In this document: one piece after another, positions 55,723 to 64,000 of the stretch | Layout of the letters: each line of letters begins with the position of its first letter | How positions within the stretch are numbered: the first letter of the stretch is position 1 | Source of the DNA: Mesoaciditoga sp. | GTDB taxonomy: Bacteria; Thermotogota; Thermotogae; Mesoaciditogales; Mesoaciditogaceae | DNA length: 64,000 nucleotides | Direction: 5' to 3' | Assembly: GCA_015491995.1 (NCBI GenBank) | Contig: WGFY01000035.1 | Location: 1-64,000 of the forward strand | Made by a program: the position numbers and the translations under genes | The notes under the pieces: model-generated | Databases searched by the model: none | What the model saw: the letters and a program-made list of their open reading frames with translations, nothing else | Told to the model about the DNA's origin: nothing

Positions 55723-56758
55723 TATCTCTCAAACCATGAAGGTGATCTCTAAAAAAGTTCTCGCCGAGGAAACATTATCAAAGGAGGAAATCATTTACCT
55801 TTTGCAGCTTGAAGAATCACCCAATAGAAAAGCTTTATTTGATCTCGCAAATGCGGTTCGATGTGATACTTTGGGAGAAACCATCTTCATAAAGGGAGTG
55901 ATAGAATTCTCAAATTACTGCAAAAGGGAATGTGCTTATTGTGGAATACGTGCTTCGTCTAAAATAAGGCGTTACAGAATGGATCCAGAAGAAATCGTGA
56001 AAGTTGCGACAGATTCTGCCAGACATGGAATAAACACGATCATACTCCAATCAGGTGAGGATCCGTTTTACACGACGGAGATCATGAGCGATATAATAAA
56101 GAAGATAAGAGAGGCCACCAAGAAACCCATTTCGCTTTCAATTGGCGAGAGAACTCCGGAAGAGTTCAAACTGTTTAAAGAAGTTGGCGCTTCGAAATGC
56201 CTTCTGAAGCAAGAAAGCGTGAACCCTCAAATCTTCAAATCCGTTCACGGATTTGATTACGAAACGAGGATATCACTTTTAAAAATTCTAGTTTTACTCG
56301 GATACGTAACTGGTGGAGGTGATATAATTGGACTTCCAAACCAAACACTTGGCGACATCGCAGATGATATCATTTTCATGCGTGATATCGGCATCAAGAT
56401 GGTCGGTATTGGCCCATTCATCCCGACCAAAAATACCCCTCTTGAAAATCACCCAATTGGAAGCGTAGATGTGACTTTAAACGCGTATGCTTGTACGCGC
56501 CTCGCCATTCCTTCAGTCCTTTTACCATCGACAACGGCTCTTGCAACGATCGACCCTAATTTGCAATACAAGGGATTAGATGTGGGTTGTAACGTCATAA
56601 TGGTGAATTTCACCCCGGCTGAGTGCCGCCAAATTTACAATATATACGATGATAAAAGGAACGTCGAGTTCTATCAGACAACCCGTGAATTGTTGAAACG
56701 CAAGAAAAGGCTCTCCCCATCGATTTTGAAAGCACTCGAAAGGAAAGAAGTGGTATGA
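55655..56758 (+). CDS. hydE: [FeFe]-hydrogenase maturase HydE
   Basis: IEFSNYCKRECAYCGIRASSKIRRYRM, LQSGEDPFYTTEIM, GVGP-like GIGPFIPTKNTPLEN. Confidence 0.94.
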   Translation: MMFENYLNPRTFKKVKEMLGSDDISQTMKVISKKVLAEETLSKEEIIYLLQLEESPNRKALFDLANAVRCDTLGETIFIKGVIEFSNYCKRECAYCGIRASSKIRRYRMDPEEIVKVATDSARHGINTIILQSGEDPFYTTEIMSDIIKKIREATKKPISLSIGERTPEEFKLFKEVGASKCLLKQESVNPQIFKSVHGFDYETRISLLKILVLLGYVTGGGDIIGLPNQTLGDIADDIIFMRDIGIKMVGIGPFIPTKNTPLENHPIGSVDVTLNAYACTRLAIPSVLLPSTTALATIDPNLQYKGLDVGCNVIMVNFTPAECRQIYNIYDDKRNVEFYQTTRELLKRKKRLSPSILKALERKEVV

Positions 56759-57981
56759 AAACTGCCGAGGCTTACAGGAAGCATTTGATATTTCTTGGAC
56801 GAAGGAACAGTGGAAAATCTTCCCTTTTTAACGCTTTTGTTGGATCAGAAATAGCGATCGTTGCCGATCATCCTGGAACGACTACCGATCCTGTTTACAA
56901 ATCGATGGAATTGTCCCCAATAGGCCCCATCATGCTGATAGACACCGCCGGGATTGATGACGAAGGCTATCTTGGTAAACTACGGGCTTCGAAAACCAAT
57001 TCAGTCCTTTACAAAGCGGACGCTGCTTGCCTCGTCATCGATTCAGGGTGGACGGAATTTGAAGATGAAATAGTAAAAGAGCTGAAAAAGAGAGGGATTC
57101 CCTTTGTGGTGGTCATAACAAAATCAGATCTTGGTAAAAATCAAGAATTGATAGATCTTGTAAAATCCCAAAAATTCGTGTATTGTGTGGTTTCAAAGTA
57201 CGATGAAAAGTCGATTGAAGCGTTGAGAGTAACCATATCTTCTGTGATGAAAGAAGAGTACGAACCACCTTTGATCGAAGATCTCGTGGATGGCGGAGAT
57301 ATAATCGTTCTTGTCGTTCCAATAGACCTTGGGGCACCTAAAGGTAGGCTCATAGTACCTCAAATTGAGGTGATAAGAGAATGCCTTGATGCTGAAGCCA
57401 TACCGATTGTCACCAAAGAAAGAGAACTCAGATGGACTCTTGAAAGCCTCAAGAGGAAACCGAAAATGGTCGTAACAGACTCGCAAGCTGTCATGCGAGT
57501 GGTAGCAGATGTCCCATTAGACGTTCCCATGACGACATTCTCAATACTTGAGGCAAGGCACAAAGGAGATCTTTTGGAACTCGTAAGAGGATTAAGCGCC
57601 ATACCAGCTCTCAAAGATGGGGACGATGTGCTTATCGGCGAAGCCTGTACGCATAGAACGCTCGCGGATGACATAGCGAGAGTGAAGATCCCAAGATGGC
57701 TCATGAATTTCATCGGAAAGAACGTACGCTTTTCCGTTCATTCAGGAAGAGAGTATCCAGAAGAGATCGAAAAATACAAGCTGATAATTCACTGTGGTGG
57801 ATGCGTTGTAACAAGGAATATGATGTTAAGAAGAATTGAAGAGGCCAAGAAATTTGGCGTTCCAATAGTGAACTACGGAGTTATAATATCTTACTTGCAC
57901 GGAGTTTTGGGAAGGGCACTTGAGCCCTTTCCACAAGTAAAAGCTTTGTATGAGGAGATGGAAAGTGCGAAAAGAATTTGA
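56755..57981 (+). CDS. hydF: [FeFe]-hydrogenase maturation GTPase HydF
   Basis: GRRNSGKSSLFNAF, DHPGTTTDPV, DTAGIDDEG, EACTHRTLADDIARVKIPRWL, HCGGCVVTRNMMLRR. Confidence 0.94.
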   Translation: MKTAEAYRKHLIFLGRRNSGKSSLFNAFVGSEIAIVADHPGTTTDPVYKSMELSPIGPIMLIDTAGIDDEGYLGKLRASKTNSVLYKADAACLVIDSGWTEFEDEIVKELKKRGIPFVVVITKSDLGKNQELIDLVKSQKFVYCVVSKYDEKSIEALRVTISSVMKEEYEPPLIEDLVDGGDIIVLVVPIDLGAPKGRLIVPQIEVIRECLDAEAIPIVTKERELRWTLESLKRKPKMVVTDSQAVMRVVADVPLDVPMTTFSILEARHKGDLLELVRGLSAIPALKDGDDVLIGEACTHRTLADDIARVKIPRWLMNFIGKNVRFSVHSGREYPEEIEKYKLIIHCGGCVVTRNMMLRRIEEAKKFGVPIVNYGVIISYLHGVLGRALEPFPQVKALYEEMESAKRI

Positions 57982-59389
57982 TAGTTTGGGGAGTGTCGAG
58001 GTACCAAAAGAAGCCTATTACGGTGCTTTCACGGCACGGGCAATTTCAAATTTCCCTCCTTCTAAATCCATGCATCAAGAGCTTATAAGAGCAATGGCAG
58101 ATGTGAAGTGGGCGTGTGCAGAAACGAATTTGGACTTTGGCCTTTTGACATCTTCAATGGCCAAAGCCATTGAAATGTCATGCGATGAGATAAAGGATGG
58201 AAAGCTGGACAAGTGGATCGTCGTTGACCCTCTAAGTGGTGGTGCTGGTACCGCCGTGAACATGAATTTCAACGAAATCATGGCAAATCGTGCCACGGAG
58301 CTTTTAGGGGGTAAGCTGGGAGAATATCTTGTTCATCCACTTGATCATGTTAACCGTTCTCAATCCACAAACGACGTATATCCCAGCGCTGTAAAGATAG
58401 GGATGATAAGGCTACTCAGAAAGCTGGTTGATAAAGTAATCGATCTTCAAGACAGCCTTCAAAAGAAAGAAAAAGAATTTGCCGGGATGTTGAAAGTTGG
58501 AAGGACGGAGCTTCAAGATGCCGTTCCCATCACCCTTGGGCAAGAATTTGGTGCATGGGCAGAGGCGATCGCGAGGGATAGATGGAGGTTGTACAAAGTT
58601 GAGGAAAGAATTCGATTCATAAATTTGGGCGCTACTGCCATAGGCACTGGAATAAACGCACCGAAAAATTACTCCTTTAAAGTCACTCGAAAGTTATCTG
58701 AGCGGGTTGGTATTGGGCTTGTAAAGTCAGAAAACTTGATAGAGGCTACACAAAACACGGACGTTTTTGCAGAAGTTCATGGCCTCCTTAAAACTCTTGC
58801 CACAAACATCATCAAGATCTCGAATGACATGAGAATCCTTTCAAGCGGCCCACACGCTGGGATAGGGGAGATGCGTTTGAAGCCCGTTCAACCAGGTAGT
58901 TCGATAATGCCTGGAAAGGTAAACCCGGTTCTTCTTGAATACGCAATACAGCTGTCCATAAAAGTCATATCCAATGACGTGGCGATAAATTTTGCGGTTT
59001 CCTCAGGCAACCTTGAACTTAACGCATTTCTTCCACTAATTCAATGGACGCTTTACGAATCTTCTGACCTTCTCATTCAAACCGCTGATGCCCTGAAAAG
59101 ATGTGTCGAAGGCGTTGAGGGAATGGAAAGAAGATGCTTGGATAATCTTAACCGTAGCACAACGCTCGCCACTTGTTTTGTTCCAACTTTAGGGTACGAA
59201 AAAGTGGCCGAGATCGTGAAGAAAGCTGATGAAACCGGTGTAAGCGTTAAAAGTATCCTTGTTGAATATGGGATACCAAGAAAAGTTGTTGAAAGCGTAA
59301 TGGATCCCCCAAAGATGATCGCTTTAGGGTATACAGGCGGGCAATTGAAAAACAATTCAAGGACAGATCACCAAATTTCTCCACCATAA
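57965..59389 (+). CDS. aspA: Aspartate ammonia-lyase / fumarase superfamily
   Basis: FDSLGSVEVPKEAYYGAFTARAISNFP, GGAGTAVNMNFNE, RSQSTNDVYPSAVKI, GSSIMPGKVNPV. Confidence 0.9.
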   Translation: MRKEFDSLGSVEVPKEAYYGAFTARAISNFPPSKSMHQELIRAMADVKWACAETNLDFGLLTSSMAKAIEMSCDEIKDGKLDKWIVVDPLSGGAGTAVNMNFNEIMANRATELLGGKLGEYLVHPLDHVNRSQSTNDVYPSAVKIGMIRLLRKLVDKVIDLQDSLQKKEKEFAGMLKVGRTELQDAVPITLGQEFGAWAEAIARDRWRLYKVEERIRFINLGATAIGTGINAPKNYSFKVTRKLSERVGIGLVKSENLIEATQNTDVFAEVHGLLKTLATNIIKISNDMRILSSGPHAGIGEMRLKPVQPGSSIMPGKVNPVLLEYAIQLSIKVISNDVAINFAVSSGNLELNAFLPLIQWTLYESSDLLIQTADALKRCVEGVEGMERRCLDNLNRSTTLATCFVPTLGYEKVAEIVKKADETGVSVKSILVEYGIPRKVVESVMDPPKMIALGYTGGQLKNNSRTDHQISPP

Positions 59390-60424
59390 ACAATCACCAC
59401 ATGATGGGAAATTACCCCAACAATCGTACTCAGATGTTTTTATGAAATCACATCCTTCTTTCAGCCTGCAATCGGTGCAAGAAGGGAAAAGAGCGTGGTT
59501 GACCTTGAAACGAAAGTACGCAAATTCCTCTGATTTCCATATTTTGGAAATGTCCCTCTCGTTGATGTTTCCAAAGCTCACTGCCTTGATCTCTTTTTTC
59601 ATTCCATAGATGTACTCCGTGTAAGTGTGTAGAAATCTGTAGCATGGTGCAACTTCTCCGTCCCATCTTACGACAATCGCACTGTTTTGGGTGAAGTTAC
59701 AATAGCGCTCTGTTTTCAATTCAAAGTATGGTAAGTTCGCACTTACCTTTCCGGTTATCCTCCTTGAAACGTAGTTTTCCATCGACGATTTTGGTTTCAT
59801 GTAAAGTGGCAAAGACAGCTCTTTTTCGGATGTGGGTATTATGTTTGAGAGGATGAACCTTGAAGCTCCGGCGTCTATGAATTTTTGAAAGAACGTTTCT
59901 ATGTTTTGCACGTTTTTTGTCGAGAGAACGGTTTGAATGGTTACCACTGGCTTTCCAAGTTTTTCACGGGCAATCCGATCTGAAATTTTCTTAGTGAGCT
60001 TTAAGACCCAAGAATAAGAACCATGTCCAGCACTCCCTGGTTCTGCTGAAAAGATGAATTCATCCGCGGATATCGAAAAGAGAAAATCCAACATCTCGTC
60101 GTTCACAAGATATCCGTTGGATTCTACAAGTAATTTGTACCCTTGTGATTTGACGAATGTTGCCATCTCTTTAAAATGAGGATTCATCAAAGGCTCTCCT
60201 ATTCCCCCAAATATGACCTCCTTGACTTTTTTCATCTCTTTAAGCCCATCGAAAAGATTGTAAAAAGTTTTCAATTCCATCGTTCCAAATTTCTCTTTAA
60301 AAGAGTTTCTAAAACACATCTCACAGTGTAAATTGCAATTAGACGCAAGCTCGACATACACCTTCTCTACGTTATCATCTGGTTTCAATGTGAGTTGCGC
60401 ATCCTTAAGGTTGAATTTATACAT
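59357..60424 (-). CDS. Radical SAM/SPASM-like protein associated with a tungsten-containing oxidoreductase
   Basis: VYVELASNCNLHCEMCFRNSF; C-terminal CTDCRLKEGCDF...CWGNFPSCGDCLWW; operon with AOR. Confidence 0.82.
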   Translation of the reverse strand: MYKFNLKDAQLTLKPDDNVEKVYVELASNCNLHCEMCFRNSFKEKFGTMELKTFYNLFDGLKEMKKVKEVIFGGIGEPLMNPHFKEMATFVKSQGYKLLVESNGYLVNDEMLDFLFSISADEFIFSAEPGSAGHGSYSWVLKLTKKISDRIAREKLGKPVVTIQTVLSTKNVQNIETFFQKFIDAGASRFILSNIIPTSEKELSLPLYMKPKSSMENYVSRRITGKVSANLPYFELKTERYCNFTQNSAIVVRWDGEVAPCYRFLHTYTEYIYGMKKEIKAVSFGNINERDISKIWKSEEFAYFRFKVNHALFPSCTDCRLKEGCDFIKTSEYDCWGNFPSCGDCLWWRNLVICP

Positions 60425-61085
60425 TTTCAACATCTACCACATCAAGATCGTAATTCAGAAGATCCAAAAAGACGATCCTCCCGATCAGATCGTTTGCCCC
60501 ACCGCAAATGATCTTGATGACTTCCATCACTTGAATGCTTGCCGTTAAAGAGACGGTTTGAAGAAGAGTGAAAATTGCTTCATTTTTGTCTTCAAAGGAT
60601 AGGACATCGTTCAACGATCTACCATTTAGAGTTAAAACCTGTCCAAAATAACCGTTCACCCCGCCGTGAACGAATGGAATTTTTTCTTTTGCCACCAGAT
60701 TGCTGAGTAAAATTTTAGAGTTGGCGTTGTCAAAACAATCCACCACGATCTTTGAAGGCGGAAGCTTAAAATCTTCATTTACATGTTGGCACATGGAGTG
60801 AATCTTTGTTCCAAATCCTATCATTTTCAATTTCTTCTCTGCCACATCGACTTTCTTTTTTCCAACGTCTTCAACGTCATACAAGATCTGGCGGTGAATA
60901 TCCGTTTCAGATACGACATCATCATCCACGATGTAAAGTTCTCCAACGCCATTTCTAACCAAAATCTCAGAAACGTTCGTTCCCAATCCTCCAACACCGG
61001 CGACAAGCACCTTGGCATTTTTCAAGCTTTCCTGGCATTTCTTCCCGATCACGGGAATTTGCCTTTCAAAAAAATTTGCCATCAT
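60417..61085 (-). CDS. ThiF/MoeB/HesA family adenylyltransferase
   Basis: VLVAGVGGLGTNVSEILVRNGVGELYIVDDDVVSETDIHRQILY. Confidence 0.92.
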   Translation of the reverse strand: MMANFFERQIPVIGKKCQESLKNAKVLVAGVGGLGTNVSEILVRNGVGELYIVDDDVVSETDIHRQILYDVEDVGKKKVDVAEKKLKMIGFGTKIHSMCQHVNEDFKLPPSKIVVDCFDNANSKILLSNLVAKEKIPFVHGGVNGYFGQVLTLNGRSLNDVLSFEDKNEAIFTLLQTVSLTASIQVMEVIKIICGGANDLIGRIVFLDLLNYDLDVVDVENV

Positions 61086-61363
61086 CCACCCGCCGCCGGG
61101 GGAAATATCTGCACTTTATCCCCATCATGCAAGAGCGTATCAAGCGAGTTCAAATGCAAAAAATTTCTCCCATTTATCAAAATGTTCGTACCAATTATCG
61201 GAGCGGAGTCTTTAACCAATTTTTCATAGATTTTTTGGTTTACATCCACACAAAGACGGTGGAGCAATTGGTCCACCGTCAATTCGCCTTCAGCTTCGTA
61301 CTCTAATTTCTTTATATTCAGATCGAGCCTAAGTGTTGAGTAAAATTCAACGTATAACTTCAA
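61082..61363 (-). CDS. MoaD/ThiS family sulfur carrier protein
   Basis: Ubiquitin-like fold pattern, C-terminal DGDKVQIFPPAAGG ending in GG. Confidence 0.88.
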   Translation of the reverse strand: MKLYVEFYSTLRLDLNIKKLEYEAEGELTVDQLLHRLCVDVNQKIYEKLVKDSAPIIGTNILINGRNFLHLNSLDTLLHDGDKVQIFPPAAGG

Positions 61364-63159
61364 AGTCCCAACTCTTTTCTTTTTTCATCCGTTGGAATGC
61401 CATTTTCATTCCACCCTCTTACTTTGTAGTATTCCGGGATCAAAATATCCAGTCTCACAGTTGCTCCCTTTTGAGGGCCATCTGGTAGTGGGTCCTTCAA
61501 AAACCTTTTAGGTAGTGTGTCTTCCTTTGGTTCTACACCAGCTTCAAGATTGAAAATTCTCTCAAGATTCCATATCCTTTCACCGATTCTCATGACCTCT
61601 TCGGTGCTCATATCGTATCCAGTCGCGGCGTTTATAAGATCCGCATAATCGTCTGCCGCTAAAGCAAACGAAGTGAACAAGCACAATCCAGCGGAATCTA
61701 TGACACCTGTGAGATCTTGGAATATCTTTACCCATTTGGCTTTTCCTTCAAGTTTTTGAGTTTCTAATTTTTCAGGAACACCTAATATCTCTGGAGATAT
61801 CATGTAACCTCTTACATGGCATGCACCTCTGTTGGACGTTGCATATTCCAAAGCGTGGCCTTGAGCACCTCTGGGATCGTACGCCGGTATTTCTTGTTTT
61901 TTAACGCTCATAGAGAGTTCCGGATGTCCATAAGCTTCTGCAAATCTGTATGATCCTTCTGCAAGCTTATCACCCAAACCTTCCCTGTAAGCGATCGCTT
62001 TCGTGTAATAGACAATTGCTTCCGAATTTCCGAAGCGAGGTTTGGTGGCATTTCCGATCTCTTCATCTTTCAAATACCCTTTTTCGTAAAGTTCCATGGC
62101 ACATGCTATGGTGGACCCAGTGGAGATGGTGTCAAGACCGAGTTTGTTGCAGAGAAAATTCGCCTCTGTTATGGAGATCAGATCTGAAACTCCACAATCA
62201 GCGCCAAAAGCCCATCCGGTTTCATATTCTGGTCCTTCTCCTTCTTCGCCTGTTGGAAGAGTTACCATTCTTCCACAAGCTATCGGACATCCAAAACATG
62301 CTTTGTTCCTGATCAGATATCCTTTTTCAACCAAAGCCTCTCCATTCACTTCTTCGATGTATTCGTAGGTTCCCTGATTGAAATTCTTGGTCGGGTACAT
62401 ACCGTTTGCATTTATTATGCTGTCAAGGACTTTTGTGCCAAGTTTAGGAAGACCTTCACCGGTAATTCCGTTGGCTCTCAGTGTTGTGATCTTCTCTCTC
62501 ACGACTTCGGAAAATCTCCCCTTATCCGCAACCTCTGGTCTCTTGTTTCCTTTTACCACGACCGCTTTAAGCATTTTGCTTCCCATAACGGCTCCTACCC
62601 CAGTTCTCCCAGCTGCCCTGCCTTTATCGTTTATTATCGATGAGATGAGAACTAAATTTTCTCCAGCTGGACCAATGCATGAAACTCTCGCTCTATCATT
62701 TCCCACTTCTTTTAAGATGGCATCGGTTGTGAGATGGGTATCCTTCCCCCATAAATGCGAAGCGTCTTTTATCTCAACATCGCCATTCATGATGGATATA
62801 TAAACCGGTTTGTCAGCCTTTCCTTCCACTATAAGCATATCGTAGCCACAAAAATTCAACTCTGCTCCGAAGAACCCTCCAGAATTGCTGGATGCTATCG
62901 TTCCGGTCAACGGTCCTTTGGTTATAACCATATACCTTCCACCTGTTGGAGCCGTCGTTCCGGTCAACAAACCAGTTGCGAATATGAGCTTATTTTCTGG
63001 GGAAAGCGGATCGATTTTTGGTTCGATCTCACTTATCAAAATTTTAGAGGCCAAACCACGGCCACCTAAATAGAGTTTAAACAGTCCTGGATCGATGGAT
63101 TCTACCTTTGAAGTTTTTTCAGTAAGGTTTACCCTTAGAAGCTTTCCAATGAAACCCAT
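61360..63159 (-). CDS. aor: Aldehyde:ferredoxin oxidoreductase family (tungstopterin) enzyme
   Basis: KLLRVNLTEKTSKVESIDPGLFKLYLGGRGLASKIL, ACFGCPIACGRM, YDPRGAQGHALEYATSNRGACH, DSAGLCLFTSF. Confidence 0.93.
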   Translation of the reverse strand: MGFIGKLLRVNLTEKTSKVESIDPGLFKLYLGGRGLASKILISEIEPKIDPLSPENKLIFATGLLTGTTAPTGGRYMVITKGPLTGTIASSNSGGFFGAELNFCGYDMLIVEGKADKPVYISIMNGDVEIKDASHLWGKDTHLTTDAILKEVGNDRARVSCIGPAGENLVLISSIINDKGRAAGRTGVGAVMGSKMLKAVVVKGNKRPEVADKGRFSEVVREKITTLRANGITGEGLPKLGTKVLDSIINANGMYPTKNFNQGTYEYIEEVNGEALVEKGYLIRNKACFGCPIACGRMVTLPTGEEGEGPEYETGWAFGADCGVSDLISITEANFLCNKLGLDTISTGSTIACAMELYEKGYLKDEEIGNATKPRFGNSEAIVYYTKAIAYREGLGDKLAEGSYRFAEAYGHPELSMSVKKQEIPAYDPRGAQGHALEYATSNRGACHVRGYMISPEILGVPEKLETQKLEGKAKWVKIFQDLTGVIDSAGLCLFTSFALAADDYADLINAATGYDMSTEEVMRIGERIWNLERIFNLEAGVEPKEDTLPKRFLKDPLPDGPQKGATVRLDILIPEYYKVRGWNENGIPTDEKRKELGL

Positions 63160-63182
63160 ACATCTTACCCCCTTGAAAAGAA

Positions 63183-63262
63183 AGACTCTCCTTTCCAAAC
63201 ACGGGAGGTTACGTGGTTTTCCGCGTAGCCCATTGGTTAAGTTCCATAGATCCGTTGAAGAT
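63183..63262 (-). promoter_or_regulatory. Candidate Moco/Tuco riboswitch in the leader of the AOR operon
   Basis: Minus-strand RNA ...GGGCUACGCGGAAAACCACGUAACCUCCCGUGUUUGGAAAGGAGAGUC..., resembling the CCUCCCGU-N-UGGAAAGG core of the Moco RNA motif; located upstream of AOR. Confidence 0.68.
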
Positions 63263-63287
63263 CTTTAGGGACTTTAACTCGGAGGTA

Positions 63288-63293
63288 ATTATA
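63288..63293 (-). promoter_or_regulatory. -10 element (TATAAT) for the AOR operon leader
   Basis: Minus strand TATGATAAAATATAATTACC upstream of the riboswitch candidate. Confidence 0.5.
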
Positions 63294-63504
63294 TTTTATC
63301 ATATAAATCACATTGTGTGCAAAAGTAACGAATGATAGTGTACAATAAGTACTGTAAAAGTTGAAAAAGAAAAGAAGTTCCCGTATCCTATTCTTAAGAA
63401 CCACCAACTCAAAAGAATTGAGGGATACAAGAACCATGATTTATATACTTCAATACCTTGAAGATGACAAAAAAGAAGATGATATCGAATTCAAGCGCAT
63501 ACTT

Positions 63505-64000
63505 TCAGTGTCTTTTGCCGTTATCTTTGAATTTCGCCATCAATTCTTCTGGCGTGTACTTTTTCAAATCCATTAAATCGATTCCATTACCAAATGGGCA
63601 ATTTTTTATGCAAAGACCGCAATCGGTTCCGATTTTTCTCCAGAAAGAATAGCATTTTTCTTGTGTTATCTGCCAGCGGAGCTCCTCTCCTATCACTTTG
63701 CGCTTTCCTCTTGGAATGGCCTGTGTGGGACATTTTGTCGAACACATGCCACAAACATCACAAAAGCTTGCAAGGTCAACATCCATTCTTTCATCTGCTT
63801 TTAGAGGCATTTCCGTTGTAACAGCTCCGAGTCTAACCGCTGGCCCGTATTTGGAAGTGATCAGCAGCCCATTCCTTCCAATTTCACCAAGCCCGGCGTC
63901 CTTCGCAAGGGTTGGAAGAACAACCAGGTAATTCCCATCCATCTGGTTTCTCGCTGCGTAGCCTAATTCTCTTATGAAATAAGATAACTGCATACCGATT
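63505..64000 (-). CDS. 4Fe-4S protein, reductive-dehalogenase-like C-terminal region (probably truncated by window edge)
   Basis: ELGYAARNQMDGNYLVVLPTLAKDAGLGEIGRNGLLITSKYGPAVRLGAVTTEMPL; CDVCGMCSTKCPTQAIP and CGLCIKNCPFG clusters; no stop seen upstream before the edge. Confidence 0.75.
   Translation of the reverse strand, partial: IGMQLSYFIRELGYAARNQMDGNYLVVLPTLAKDAGLGEIGRNGLLITSKYGPAVRLGAVTTEMPLKADERMDVDLASFCDVCGMCSTKCPTQAIPRGKRKVIGEELRWQITQEKCYSFWRKIGTDCGLCIKNCPFGNGIDLMDLKKYTPEELMAKFKDNGKRH

Noticed and set aside
1-64000. CRISPR arrays, rRNA operons, intact IS elements or prophage genes
   Set aside because: No regularly spaced repeats, rRNA sequence, transposase/integrase motifs or phage structural genes were recognised on reading both strands.

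Overview
This 64 kb window is AT-rich, densely coding bacterial chromosome. Its gene content resembles a thermophilic Thermotogae-type anaerobe: TM1266-type regulator with HydG/HydE/HydF, a very long MalG, and a dxr-rseP-ispG cluster. That placement is inferred from gene content only. Main blocks: BMP-family ABC transporter with tandem binding proteins (1-3.8 kb); BioY, TmcAL-like protein, acylphosphatase, metallophosphoesterase, phosphosugar mutase and tRNA-Val(CAC) (3.9-9.9 kb); maltose-type ABC transporter with giant insertions in both permeases (11.3-17.1 kb); AcpS, GabT, HU, GGDEF, MMPL and ComM genes (17-28 kb); radical SAM, Dxr, RseP, DedA fusion, IspG and PanC run (28-36 kb); assorted enzymes (36-46 kb); a compact copper/soft-metal island flanked and interrupted by gene remnants (46.3-53.5 kb); the [FeFe]-hydrogenase maturation operon (53.7-58 kb); and a tungsten-type aldehyde:ferredoxin oxidoreductase operon whose leader matches the Moco/Tuco riboswitch core (59.4-63.3 kb). 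Most notable leads: the metal island with a CsoR-like operator, a type-I copper protein and several decaying genes; the candidate Tuco riboswitch; a DedA protein fused to a degenerate phosphoesterase domain; the ~640-aa MalG insertion; an unassigned structured transcription unit near 20.8-21.2 kb; and a gene whose only well-placed start codon appears to be AUA. No CRISPR array, rRNA or intact transposon was recognised. All calls come from reading the sequence, without database searches.
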